This document shows positions 12,340 through 24,731 of a stretch of DNA of 64,000 nt, one piece after another. A model generated the notes under the pieces. The model ran no database searches. It saw only the letters and a list, made by a program, of their open reading frames with translations, and was not told the DNA's origin. The DNA lies in the NCBI GenBank assembly GCA_030549205.1, contig JAUKTV010000004.1, positions 1,054,001 through 1,118,000 on the forward strand. The letters run 5' to 3'. Position 1 is the stretch's first letter. Every line of letters begins with the position of its first letter. The DNA comes from Apiosordaria backusii. Taxonomy: Eukaryota; Ascomycota; Sordariomycetes; Sordariales; Lasiosphaeriaceae. The position numbers were made by a program, and so were the translations under genes.

Positions 12340-15300
12340 AGTAATAATAGGTTAAGCGACGAAAATAATACCTATTATCCTCTGAAAGATCCTTTTAATC
12401 TTTTAAAGTAAAGTAAAGACTTAAATAATTGTAACTACCATTATTATAGTATAGAAACTACTAATTCTATAATTACTAATTCCTCTAACAGTATTAAAAT
12501 TAAGAAAGAAAATATAGGCCTATTTTAGCCTAGTTATAAAGACCCTAATAATATAGGTATAGTATTAAAGAATAAAACAGTTATTTTTACAGATGTTTTT
12601 TATTTTATTAACTGTATTTATTCCTTTTTAAAAGAAAAGGAGACTTACGAATCTACCGAACAGTAGATTGTTTCTTTTTTTTAATCAATCTTAACAAGTA
12701 CAGTAGTATTTTAGTAAAATAATAAGATATTTAGCATTTTATATAAGGATATATATTAAAAAGGACTGTAAACTATATTAATAGTATTGAAAATATAATT
12801 TATACTTAATTTAGTTACTACTATTAAGTTATTTTATACTAGATCTTTTACTTTTAAGGATATTACTTATAACAAATAGGCTTTATCTTAATTTATTTAA
12901 AAAATATTATATTATACCTAAATTATCGGTACTATTTTCGATAATAATACCAATTGGTTTAAAGTTATAATATAAATTTGGTTTTTAACTAATATTCAAA
13001 TTAAACAGTACTTACTTACTCTATTATATTATAAAGAATTAAGCGATTATATACTTAAAGTTAAAGATATAAAAGCAGTATTATTAGCAATAGCCTCTAA
13101 CCATTACCTTTATATCGTTACAAAGAAGTACTTTAATAATACTTCTACTTAATAACCTTATAATAATATATAAGATTTTAATTAGTCTTTTTCTTTACAA
13201 TCTTTTCAGTGCTTTTTTTACAATAAAAACAAGTATCGGAGTTTATATAATAATAAAGATAGAAACCTTTATAATAATAAAAAAGGAGGCTGCTTTTACA
13301 ATTCTAACCGAAACTAAGTTTAAAACTGTAATTAAATTTGCAATTATAACCGCGATTATAACTATAGTTTCAATAGGACTAAGTTAAACTAAAACGACTA
13401 AAAAAAGCAAAATAGGAAGCTAGATTAAGTTTATTAAACAGAAGATACTAAAGGTAAAACTAAAGCTAATATTAAAAGTAAATCTAACGATAATTACTAC
13501 AATATTAAGGCCGAAATGTCTTACTTTATTTTTAATATTAATAAGTCTTATATTAAATGTTATTAACAGTTTTTTACTATAGAAAAGACTTTTAAACATT
13601 ATAAGTAATGCTATAGTATATTAGAAGTTTATATTGAATTATCTAATAGGTATTTAAAGAATATTAAAAAGTATATTTATAGTTATTATTATAAAGTTTT
13701 TAAGTTTTATAATATACTATTTAAGTACTTTAAAGTCTATAAAAATATAGTTAAAGGCTTTATTTGCCCTACTGCAATTAACCTTAAGATCGATGACTTT
13801 TTTTTAACTTACTAAAACGCCTTTTAGCTTTTAAGTAAATTTAAAGTTAAAGAAACGTTACTGCTTAATATTAAGAAAAACGATTAAAATCCTAACTTTA
13901 GCTTTATCTATTTATATATACTAACTAAGTCTAAGACTAATAATAAGGACTTAGAAATCTACTTTAACCCCGGTATAGGCAGAACTATTATTAAGTAAAA
14001 TTTCCTTAATATACTTAAGTATACTATTAAAAAGTAAAGAAGTAAGGTTAAAGGTATTAACAGTAAGCTACTTTAGCTTAATAAATAAGTAAAGTTCTCT
14101 TTCTATCTTTTAAGATATAACTTTTAAGGAAATCCAACCTTAATAAAGTTTACTAAAGGCAGTTAGGTTATTAAGGACCTTATATTTAACCTCTTACTTA
14201 ATAATGATTTTATAGTCCTATATAATGTAGAAATCGACTATAGTAATTAAAAGATTTACTTACATTTAATAAAGCATTATATTAAGTTTACTACTTATAC
14301 TACTTTTAAGCTTTACTATAGGAAAGTAAAGATAATGTAGAAAATTACTCTTATATCCAGTTAAGAAGCCTTTATTTCTATTAAATATAAGCTTTTTTTT
14401 ATAGATTGTACTTTTAATTTCGATTTAAAGCACTCTACTACTATATTGTCCTTTATTAATGCTTATATATTTAAGGTGGTTTTTATTAAAAACAATACCG
14501 AAGATATTCTTACTATTCCTAAATATTATAAAGTTAGAGCTATTAAAGAATATTAAAATAGTAGATACTTTATTATATTTTAAAATAAAGGCCTTAAAGT
14601 TTTAACCGTCGGTATCGGTATTATTAAAGCTACTTTAATTACTATAAAAGAAGGATTGTTACTAGTAATTACCTTTACAGCTATAGTAAATGCTACTAAC
14701 TTTAATATAGTATAGTTTATAACCTTATTATAAGGTCCTTTAATTATAAATACCTAGTTTTTAATTACTTCGGTAGTTAAAGAAGTTTTTTATAAATTGC
14801 TTATTAAAGGAATGGCTAATACTGCAACGCCTGTTAAGTCATCTATACTATTTAGTAATTTAATCTTTAAAATTACCTAAGGAATATTAACTATTATACT
14901 TATTTAAGATTCTTTTAAAGTTAATATTATCCTTTAAACCTTAGTTTTAACTTTTAATCTAGACTTAGCCTTTTAGACTATATAGTCTAAGTAAGTAAAA
15001 GAGCCTAAGCTTAATAATGCCTTTTTAACTGTATTTAAAAAGATCTTTAGTTTAAAAATTAAGATAGACAAAAAGTATATCGAAATTATTATTAAAGAAG
15101 GAATGTATATATATACTACCGATAAAGATTTTATTATAAAGGTTATCGAAGTAATTAAGGAAAAGCCTACCCTATAGATAAATAAAGGTCTAATCGATAT
15201 ATTAAAGAAGGATATAATATAAATACCTTTAATTAAAGGATAGTAAACTTAATATTGAATAAAAGTTCGATCCTTTCTATTAAGTAAAAAAGATAGAGAG

Positions 15301-18300
15301 GTCTTTAATAATATTTATAGTTGCCTATACGATTAGAATTAAATGGTTTTTTCTATAAGGTCTATGTTTTTTATATATTTAGTCTTTATTATTTAGAGAA
15401 CATTGTATAATATTATAAAAGGTAAAGTAATGATTAATCTTTATACTTTAAATTAAGTCTCTATCCTTAATAATTATCCTCTTCTTTTATAATCGGATAT
15501 TATAGTAGTTATAAAAGGGAAGAAATTTATTTTGGCAATCGACGCTACCTTATTTTTCTATTAGTTCAGTATATACTTACTATACCGAAACCGGTTAATA
15601 CTAATTAATTTAAAAGGTATAGAAAAGTTTAGAATGGTATTAATAAGATATCGAAATACCCTAGTGTATATATAGAGGTTTATAGATATACTGTTAAAGA
15701 AGTACGACTACTACTATAAAGCTTTTATTAATAATATTATAGTCTTTTCCAACTTAACTAAGGATTATATTAAATATCTATATATAGTTTTCAAACTCTT
15801 TTTTAATAAGAATATTGTACTTTCGCCAATTAAGTTATAGTTAAAATATCCTAATGTTAAGCTCTTTAACTTTTATATTAATACCTTAGGCTTTGCTAAT
15901 ATTTATAATAGAATTGCTACTTTCTATTAATTGGCATTTTTTAAAAACCTTAAAGCTTTTAAGCAGTATATTAAAAGATTAGGATTTTTAAGGTATTTAA
16001 TTCTATATTATATTAAGTTAGCTAAGCCTTTATAATAGTAAAAGGTTAAACTGTTAACTATAGGATATAAGTCTGGTTAAATTATATTAAATAATTTACA
16101 AAAGTAAGCCAGTTATTACTTTCGGTCTATATTTAAACCTACTGAAGCTAAGTTTAAGTCTTTTTATATTATTTAGAAGGCAATATATAACGATCCTACT
16201 ATACTTTACTATTTCGATACTAATCGGCTTTTATTTATATAGATCGATAGGTTAATTAAGCAAGGATTTAGTATTATAATGTTTTACCTTAAGAAAGGTT
16301 ACGTTTAGTAGTTAGGTAAAGATATCTTAGTTAATTAGGTCGAATTAGTTATATTTTTAAGTCGTTATTTAATTAAGGAAGAGGTTAATTATAGTCTATT
16401 TAAATTAAAAGTGGTATGTTTAATTTAGAAAGTAAAAAAGTTATATACTATAATTTACTTAACGTACTATTTAGTTATTGTTTTAATAGATTATTTTTCT
16501 ATTAAAGGGATTTATAAAAAGTCGAATTTAAATACTATATCTATAGATTAAGTTAATAAAAAATTGATTAACGTATTAGTATATTTAAATTAATACGATC
16601 TTAATATCTTCTATTTATTAAAAAAGAAGAATCTGGTATTAAATACTTTAAATAAGCTAACAGCTTTATAGAATAAACTAAAGAAAGAAGAAAGGAAGAT
16701 TGTCTTAAATAATATTTGGTTTATATATTTAAAGGCTAAAATAAAGGACTTATTAAAGAAAAGATTTATCGAAAGGTATTAGTAAAATATAAAATACAAA
16801 GCTATTATCGAAGACTTAAGTAAGTTAAGTAAGAAGAATATAGCTAGCAAGGTCGCTAGTACCCTTTTATATATTGGGTACCTATTTACCTTATATAACG
16901 ATTTATTTTATAATATTTAAGTAGACGGTATAAAATCTTTATATATTCTTTATAATATAATTAAAGAAGTCTTAAGTTAAGTCTATAATAATAAGTATTA
17001 CTTTAGTTAAAAAAGGATATTATATAACCTACAAGGTCTTACTATAGTAAATAAGACCTAGAATGTTAAAAAATATATGCAATACTATCCAATATATTAA
17101 TTTAATACTATAGACTGAAAAGTACCTATCGGTAATTATTAACCAATCCGACCTAGCGATAATTTACCAATATAAACTATTACTATCGACTTTATTATTA
17201 GAATGCTTAAAATGTCTTTAACAGGATCTAGATTTAAACTTAAAGGATATTAATCCTTTAACTTACTACTAACAGTATCGTATAAAGCTATAAAGAGGTT
17301 TCTCCTTATTCCAGTTTATTTAATATATACTATTAAGGAAGTTAGTTTAATCTTTATAAGGTCCTTAATAAAAAGTAACTAGGAAGTGCTTTTTAGAATT
17401 ATTTCCAATTAAAATTGTAAGTTTATATTTAACGTTTAATAAAGTATATAGTATATTTTAAGTACGAAACTCCTTATAACTATAGCCTATTACTTATAAA
17501 GTAATGGAATAGCCGAACGGAAAAATCAAACTGTAAAAATTGCCATTTACTTCTTTTATTTTAAAAACCTAAACAAATTTTAAGTAAAGGTAGTAAATAA
17601 GCTTTAATAAAAGCTTAATAATTTATACTTAAATCCTATTAATACATTACTTTATAACCTTTTATATAGATTTAGACTAATTAGGCTTTTAACTGCTTTA
17701 ACATTAATTAAGATCGATTCTATTAGTATTTTAGTAATAAAGGACTATATTTAAGGAAATATATAATTAGCTATAGACTTTATTGCTATTAGTACTAAAA
17801 GACGATATAATAAGTATTACCGATTAATCGACTTTAAGGTAGGTAATAAAGTATATCTTAAGCTTTATTATAGATACTACCTTTTTAAATACCTTTATTA
17901 AAAGTGATTATAATAAAGGTCAGGATCTTTTAAGATTATTAAAAAAGTAAGCTACTTAGTATATAAATTAGAGCTTCCTAATACTATAAAAATTTACTTT
18001 ATAGTATTAATTATATAATTGTTAGTTACTTTTAAAGGAAATGACCTATTCGATTATAACAAACTACTACTTAACCTTATTAAAGAAAGTTAGTCTAACG
18101 ATTCTAATAATAATAGACTATAGTATAAAGTCGAATGTATTATTAAATATAATAAAAAACTGAATAGTGCTTTTAAGTATTTAATTAAGTAAAAAGGATA
18201 GGGCAATTATATTAACGAATAGAAATTAAATAAAGAACTTTATTACTTTTAGTAATTAATTTAAAAATATTAAAACTGATAGAAGAAAGCATTTACTATT

Positions 18301-18659
18301 AAATCTATTAGTCTTTATACTAATATATATAAAAAGACAATATCTATTTTAAAAGTATCTACTATTCTACTATAAGTGTCTAAGTAAGTAGTAAGCTTAA
18401 CTTTATTTACAGTTTTTAATATTCTATATTGTAAGCCCGGTTGTCCCTATAAGATTATTATTAATAAAAAGGAAGTAAAGAAGAGGAAGGAAGCTATAGT
18501 AAAGGATATTAAGAAGAATAAAGAAGATAAAGTAAGTATAAAGAAAGATAGAAAGGAATGTATTATTAAAGGAAGAACTTTGCAACTATATAAGACCTAG
18601 TAAGGAAAACTAAGGCTATTTCTAATAAGGTCGTTAGAGGTTTTTATTGCGCCGGCATT

Positions 18660-18907
18660 TAATACCTGAAAAGTAGGTCTATAGATAAGATAAGGATAAT
18701 AGATTAAATAAGGAGCTCTAATCAACTGTAAAGCTTTACTTTTATTAGCTTATAAGCTTAAGTTAGGGGGCTTTTACTTGCTCTACTTGCCCTATCTTTA
18801 ATATAGGTCCTATACCTGCTTAAGTAGGAAGCTTGTAAGTTACAAAGGTCTTCCGAATTTATTACCTTTTACCATACTTTTCAGTACCACCCTAACATTG
18901 AGTATTA
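18660..18907 (+). repeat. 3' LTR of the gypsy element
   Basis: 248-bp copy of the 5' LTR, starting TAATACCTGAAAAG and ending GAGTATTA, followed directly by the target duplication CTAGC (18908-18912). Confidence 0.9.
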
Positions 18908-19004
18908 CTAGCCTTAAAAGATACCTTTATATACTCCTTTATAAAGAAAACTTTCGTTAAGTCTTCTATTTATATACCTTCTGTATTAACTATAAGAACC
19001 TATA

Positions 19005-19340
19005 TAAAGAACCTCCTTAAAAAGGCTCTTTAGAAATTCCCTTTAGACTTTCCTATAAACCTTCCTATAGAACCTCCCTCGAAGCCTCCTTTAAAACCTC
19101 CTTTAGAACCTTCTTTTTAAGAACCTCCTTAAAAAGTTTCCGCCGGAACCTTCTTTAGAATCTCCTTAAGGAGCCTCCGCCAGAACCTCTCCTAAAACCT
19201 CCTCTAAAAGCCTCCCCGGAACCTCCTTCGGAACCTCCTCCGGAACCTCCTCCGGAACTTCCCTCGGAACCTCCCCAAAAACTTCTCCTAGGAACTTCCT
19301 TCAGGAACCTCCTCCGGAACCTCCCACTTAAACTTCCTAC
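19005..19340. repeat. Degenerate GGAACCTCC tandem tract
   Basis: About 340 bp of imperfect 9- to 12-bp units on the theme GGAACCTCCTCC (best preserved at 19215-19320). The left part is decayed to AT-rich variants such as AGAACCTCCTTA. No frame is convincingly coding. It lies just outside the gypsy element and looks like a satellite-like tract partly hit by RIP. Confidence 0.75.
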
Positions 19341-19349
19341 TGGAAGGTC

Positions 19350-20115
19350 ACAACAGATAGTCTTTTTAAAGGCTTTTTTAAGTATATTGTTTTATTAAAT
19401 TCGGCCTTATATTAGCTAAGTAGTAGTTAAAAAGATAGTTTTTTAGATATAGTAAGTATAAAAAGCTAGCCTTCTATACCACTTTTTCTACCATTATTAA
19501 CTATAGCCCAGTAAAAATATACCCTGAAGATAGCCTAAAAAAGACAGTTCTTTTAACCCTGGTTGCACCTTAGTAGGGCTTATATTAGCCAAGTAGTAGT
19601 TGAAAACGTGGTTTATTAGGTATAGTAAGTATAGAAAGCTGGCCTTCTATACCACTTTTTCTACTACTACTAGGCCTAATTAGGTATAATATATATTGGA
19701 AGAAAGCTCTAAAAAAGACTGTCTTTTTAACTCCAGTTGCACCTTAGTAGGCCTTATATTAACCAAATGGTAAGTATAGAAGGCCAGGTCTCTCACACCT
19801 ACTTACACTTACCACACCCACTTATACCTACCACTTAGCCAATATAAGGCCTACTAAGGTGCAACTGGGGTTAAAAAGACAGTCTTTTCTAGGGCTTTCT
19901 TCTAATATATATTGCACCCAATTGGGCCTAATAGTAGTAAAAAAAGTGGTGTGGAAGGCCAGGTCTCCTACACCCACTTACACCTACTACACTCACTTAC
20001 ACCCACCATACCTACCTACCTACACCTACTAATTAGCCAATATAAGGCCTACCAAGGTACAACTAGTACTAAAAAGACTGTCTTTTCCTGGGCTTTTAAA
20101 GTAGTATAGTGGTAG
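19350..20115. repeat. Array of direct and inverted about 125-bp units forming a large palindrome
   Basis: A unit carrying GACTGTCTTTTTAA, TTGCACCTTAGTAGG and CCTTATATT occurs in forward orientation near 19370-19410 (degenerate), 19545-19605 and 19641-19764, and inverted at 19837-19960 and 20036-20110. The central pair (19641-19764 and 19837-19960, 124 nt each) is an inverted repeat around a 72-nt spacer rich in CACTTACAC/CACCTAC motifs. It could extrude a long hairpin. It looks like a foldback or MITE-type element copied several times; no terminal duplication was identified. Confidence 0.75.
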
Positions 20116-20280
20116 GCTATAAAGTCTGAAAAAGTGCATTATGTACTCAAACCAGCATTCGCTGTTCTCGTGGGTAGGTTCTGATTGGCCAGTTCAGAGA
20201 GGTATAAGGCGGTGGGGCCAAGGGTACAAACAGCGCTGGGCTGGTCTGAGCATTGAGACTAACCGGACCCGATTGGCATA

Positions 20281-20869
20281 CCCGTACCCCAATGAGCCCC
20301 ACTATATTGGACTACGTAAGCAGGATACCCATATAGTAGTGCTTATCAGACTATTAGCTATGCTAGTTAAATAGCCATATTGGCTATAGCCTTAAGCCTG
20401 CATCCTTAATTGGCCAGTATCAAGCATGTAAAAACTATTTAAAAAAAGCAACAATTATATGCATTCTTTCCATTTTTTAATAAAAAAAGCCTAAAATTAG
20501 CTCTATCTATTTTCTAATAAATTGAATCAATATGCATCTTTTAAAATCTAAATCGTATATAAAATAGTTAAGAAAATGATTATTAAAGATATGGTCAGTT
20601 TTTAACCTTTTTTATAAAGATAACAACCACATTACGATTAAGTATATTAGTAATAAATAAAATAGCCATATATGTAGCTAATTGACTTAGCTATATAGTT
20701 CTTTTTTCAGCTATTTAATTGACTGCAAGTTGATTTTACTATGTAGCTTCGAATTGGATTTTTCGAGCAAGTGGCTATTTAACTGGTGTGGCTAATAGTC
20801 TGTGTGAGCACTACTATGTGGGTGCCCTGCTTGCGTGGTCCAATATAGTGGGGCTCCTTGGGGCACGGG
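20281..20869. mobile_element. MITE with about 97-bp terminal inverted repeats and TA target duplication
   Basis: The left end (20281-20377, starting CCCGTACCCCAATGAGCCCC) is repeated inverted at 20772-20869 (ending GGGGCTCCTTGGGGCACGGG). Both ends abut a TA dinucleotide (20279-20280 and 20870-20871), the target duplication of Tc1/mariner-Pogo elements. The 589-bp element has an AT-rich interior with no transposase frame, so it is non-autonomous. The inverted repeats differ by several transitions. Confidence 0.85.
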
Positions 20870-20997
20870 TAATGCTTTCAGGCTGTGCATGCATCAGGTA
20901 GCCAGCCATGCCACATTAAGCCCACCATCAGGACCCTAGAGCTCACAAGAACACCACGTTCACCGCATCTCGGCGGCTCTCAAGAAATCGCAAAACC

Positions 20998-23389
20998 ATG
21001 GGGTCGCCGGTTTCAATTGGCGATGTTATCGCCATGTCCAAGATTTCTTGGAAGATTGCCCAGGCCTTCACAAGCGGACGCAAATCGGCCCCTTTCGAGT
21101 TTCGGGAGGTTGAAAACCAGCTCTACTCACTCAGTTCCGCCCTAGTCGCGTTCAAAGATGCATGTGGTGGTGATATCGCTGCACTTTCTGTCGAATCGTC
21201 AAAGCTCCCTACCCGATTTCAAAGCAACGAACAAAATGAAGGGCTGCAGAGTGTGGCCTGGTTGCTCAATAGCTGCAACGAGACGTTGAAGCATCTTGAG
21301 AACCTCGTCAACAAGTACAGTGCCCTCGCAACCGGCGCAGAGCAAGATAATTCGGAATCACGCTTTCGACGGTGGAGTGACAGCCTGGTTAAAAATTACA
21401 AGAAGATTGCTTGGACCACCGAGGCCGGCGATATTGCAACCCTACGAAGCCAGCTCATGATCCACACCAACAGCTTGCATTTGGTTCTTGGAACTATCGT
21501 GAAGTCAGTGTCTCCTTTGAGAAGGAAATACAGTTTCATATGGGGAGTAGCTGAGCTGATACTACTGACATAGTTCCCGTACTGCAAGGATTGAGGATAG
21601 TCTGACGACAAGCACAGCAATGCTCCGAGAGATCCATTCTTGGTGGACCCAAAACCTCAAAGATACTGCCACTTCTAGTCCCGATACCAAGTCTCTGTCA
21701 AAGAATACGGACAGGGAAGCCGGATCGGTCAAGTTTCAAGTCTCACTCAGTCTGGATGACGGCAAACAGCTCCTTTGTACCGGAGCATATTTTCAGGAAA
21801 ACCTAACTGATTGGACATCACAACTATTCGCCTGTGGTTGCGATGATATTACCGGGCATCCAAAACTCAAAGCTATTGCGCTGTCACCAATTACCTTTCC
21901 ATTCCGACAGGGTGGAAATAATAGGTCATGGGTATTCTATAAAGTGTTGGAGAGGTCAACAAACCGACTGGTATCCGTTGTCATCAACAATGTCCCAGTT
22001 GGAGGTGAGCCACTAGTGTCCAGCTCACTTTGTCAACTGCCGTGTCGCTGACTGGAGACAGATATCCGAGAATTTGAGGCTTCCTTTGTGAATCGTCTCT
22101 CCGAAGCTACCGCAAAGGCTATTCTGCAGCAAGGCATGAGTAACATGCTTGCTCATCTATCACCTGATGCCACACGTGTTCGAACGCTGTACATACAAAG
22201 GTCAGTTCGCAATAGTATCACCAAAGCTGGAATACTAACACCGTGTAAATGTTGTTAGCGACACGAAGAACATCTACAAGCTGATCACCAACGTCACTTT
22301 CGGTGTTGGTCACAGATCGTTGGTCAAGGATAGGATTAGCGGAATTTCTCTTCTACAATACCGAAACCTTGGTCAGGGAAGCACTTACAAAGAAGAGGAA
22401 TATGCAGAACTGCTGATATATTACGGTGGCGAGAGTGACGATATTACAAAGAGTGTCCTTCATCGTATGTTGTTGGAGGTTTCATAATGTTATGAACATT
22501 AGTTAACATGACATAGTGCGGCACGATACGGTACCGAGGTTGATAGAAACGGATGCAAAGGTGATACTGGAAGAAGTTGACTGTTTTGGCTTCGTTGATG
22601 ACAACCAAGTCCATAAGTTGAGCAAAGCAAATGTTTCGTTTCAAATGATGTCTTTAGAAGGTGAGTATCCCCATTCAAAAATGAAGACCTAGCTTGTTCT
22701 AACCGCAAAAACACTAGCTTCCAGAACATTCTATCAGAGAGTTGAGGATATGAGAAGGGAGCTCTGTATTCAGTCCCTGAGTTTCCCTAGCCGAGATGAG
22801 ACTGTGGCACTACGCTTGTGGGTAAAACCGCCATCTCATTTCTGAACTTATACACTGACCATTCCCTCCCAGACAAGTAGCCCAAGTTCAAACTGAGGTC
22901 GTCATGATACCCAACGCAGAGCTCTTGATAACCCGAGATAGAGACGGCAAACACCGATTGATCATTTCGAGTCAAAACAATTGCACCATCCTTAGCCAAT
23001 GCTGTAAGTTTGCCTTGGATCTCAGAATTGATGATCCTCTTCGAGTCTCACAATAACCGTCTGCAGTATCCGATGATTGCTTCACCTCGGCCCAGGGGGC
23101 AGCGCCAAATTTCACCGCACCAACCTGGCTCGTTCAAATGGAAAGTGATGGACATCAAAAAGTCTTCCACTATCCACAAGGCTTTCGATTTCTCAACTTC
23201 CACAACGATAATAGTAAGGGGTTCGCCGCACACATTACATACATTCATCAAGCTAACCTGCTTTCAGCTGCAAGAATGTTTCAGCTGGGGCGGGAAGCAC
23301 TCTCCCAGAATGGGAGTACAGTAAACTTGCCTATCCGGCAGAGATCGGATGATGGTGGAGAGGAAATGGAGATTGACAACGATGTCTGA
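20998..23389 (+). CDS. Protein with fungal STAND-type N-terminal region, no NTPase domain
   Basis: Eight exons predict 654 residues. The introns are 21504-21588, 22005-22061, 22201-22258, 22465-22516, 22661-22717, 22818-22872 and 23004-23066, all GT-AG and several with CTAAC/CTGAC branch points; the exon sum is 1965 nt, exactly divisible by three. The start MGSPVSIGDVIAMSKISWKI and the following helices resemble the N-terminal region of fungal NLR/STAND and ankyrin proteins (MS-x-G-x-G-D-I-I form). The middle and C-terminal parts (ending GGEEMEIDNDV) show no P-loop, repeats or membrane segment that I recognise. It could be a partner, decoy or stand-alone relative of the STAND gene 2.3 kb downstream. 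It lies directly beside the MITE and transposon island. Role unproven. Confidence 0.75.
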
Positions 23390-23586
23390 GAGTATTCGCC
23401 ATGGTTTTGCCCCTGAACACTAAGAACACAAGGAAATTTAGCTCTGTTGATTATTTACCAGTTTAGAATCTACCTTTCCAAGAATAAGCAAAGAAAGTAA
23501 CAGTCAGTTGACAAAAGAAACGTCATTCATAACTTCATAAGCATCATACCCGGGTATCCCGGCCCACTGTTCTTTCTCGATCCAAA

Positions 23587-24731
23587 TCAGGCCCTCACAG
23601 TAACCACGCTCTGCCCCGCCACCCTCCTCCCCCCAGTCCTGACCGGCTGCCTCGCAGGTTGAGTACTCACAGCAGGAATAATAACAACCTGCTGCTGTGT
23701 CTGCGGCTGAGTAACAGTCTGCAAGACCACAAACTGCTGCTGCTGTTGCTGCTGTGGCCTTTGCACTTGTTGAACCTGCTGAACAGGCACAGTAACAAAC
23801 TGCGTCTGCGGCCTCTGCTGCCTCTGCTGCTGCTGAACAGGCCTCACACCACCCTGCACCTGAGAAACAGGAACAGCAACAAACTGCTGCGTCTGCGGTC
23901 TTGCCTGCTGAACTTGAACCTGCGCAACAGGCACCGCGACCTGAACATACTGCTGCTGCGGCTGTTGAACACTAATAACCTGCACCAGCCTTACCCCTCC
24001 CTGCCCTTGCGCCGTACTAACCCTCAACTGCTGCCCCCCCGCCGGCCTCTTCACGGGCCTCTGCTGCAGTTGTCCCTGTCCTTGAACAACAGGCCTCTGC
24101 ACAACCCTCCCTCCCTCCCCCGGCGTAGGAAAAGCCGGCAACTTATCCTCATTACCCTGTTTCTTCTTCCTCTTCCTCGCCTCCGCCAACTCAAACGCAT
24201 CAGGCAAGTAACTTATCGTCCCCGCTTGCACCCCAGTTGGACTTGGCTTAGTCAAGTACATCACATTCACCGTTTTGTACTGCCTTGGTGTAATCCCTTT
24301 CTGAGGAGGGGGAGGACCGCGAGGAGCGGGAACGCCTTGGGGTGCGAGGCCAGCGAGGTAGAGGTCCCATTGGCGCTGGGGGTGGAGGGCGAGGTAGGAG
24401 GCGCGGTAGAAGGATTGGTTTTCGCCGGTGGGGGGGTGGCGGCGGCGGAGGTGTTCCCTGCCTGGGCGATGGGGGGCAGGGGAGCGCTTTGGGGTGACGA
24501 TTTTGAGGGCGGCTTTGGTGGTTTGGGTGAGGGCTTTTTGGAAGGTTGTGCGGCGGCGGAGGAGGACGCCTAGGGGGGAGGGGGGGTTAGTTTGAGTGGG
24601 ATGGGAGGGGGAAAGGGGTGGGGAGGGGAGGGGGGGGGGGGAATACCGATTACTTGGCCGTCTTGGATTGCGACTTCCTGGACTGGTTGTTGGGGTTGTT
24701 TGGTGGGTTTGGTCTTTTTGGTGGTGAACAT
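23587..24731 (-). CDS. Basic, glutamine-rich low-complexity protein of unknown function
   Basis: Two exons (24647-24731 and 23587-24569; intron 24570-24646 with GTATTC, CTAAC branch, CTAG) give 355 residues. The protein starts MFTTKKTKPTKQPQQPVQ. A basic segment (about 30-75) leads to a short ordered-looking stretch (QYKTVNVMYLTKPSPTG) and then a basic run RKRKKKQ that could be a nuclear signal. The last 200 residues are Q/V/P-rich with repeats such as VQQVQQVQRPQ and FVAVPVSQVQ. The intron contains a run of Gs on the plus strand. I recognise no family; the opposite-strand open frame is a shadow of the Q-rich repeats. It sits between two STAND-type genes on the other strand. Confidence 0.6.

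Larger units (their letters stand above)
3745..18907 (+). mobile_element. Ty3/gypsy chromovirus-type LTR retrotransposon, RIP-inactivated, split by a copia insertion
   Basis: Bounded by matching 248-bp LTRs and a perfect target duplication CTAGC (3740-3744 and 18908-18912). After removing the nested copia element and its duplicated 5 bp, the element is about 8.77 kb. Reading rightward it shows a degenerate gag region (about 4.8-5.9 and 12.4-13.4 kb) and a reverse transcriptase with AFINNIIVFS at 15719-15748 (family consensus F-x-D-D-I-I-V-F-S, both Asp now Asn). An RNase H-like stretch follows near 16.2-16.5 kb, an integrase core near 17.1-17.6 kb, and a chromodomain-like end at about 18124-18262 (YKVECIIKYNKK then YLIK-stop-KG). 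The chromodomain places it with chromoviruses. Dozens of stops make it non-coding. Confidence 0.9.
3100..19000. other. AT-rich, RIP-mutated transposon island
   Basis: From about 3130 the sequence changes abruptly from mixed composition to TpA-rich DNA with almost no long open frames, and recovers gradually after about 19000. Recognisable polymerase genes inside are riddled with TAA/TAG stops where Gln or Trp is expected, and with Asn where catalytic Asp is expected. This is the C-to-T/G-to-A pattern of repeat-induced point mutation. The block holds a solo LTR and two nested LTR retrotransposons listed separately. Stretches 3130-3494, 3701-3739 and 18913-19000 are AT-rich with nothing recognisable. 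Confidence 0.92.

Noticed and set aside
19005..19340. CRISPR-like spacing in the GGAACCTCC tract
   Set aside because: Units are contiguous without unique spacers, and the genome is eukaryotic; it is a simple tandem repeat.
23659..24573. 304-codon open frame on the plus strand, rich in Leu/Arg/Asn
   Set aside because: Antisense shadow of the Q-rich gene; its composition follows from CTG/CAG repeats.
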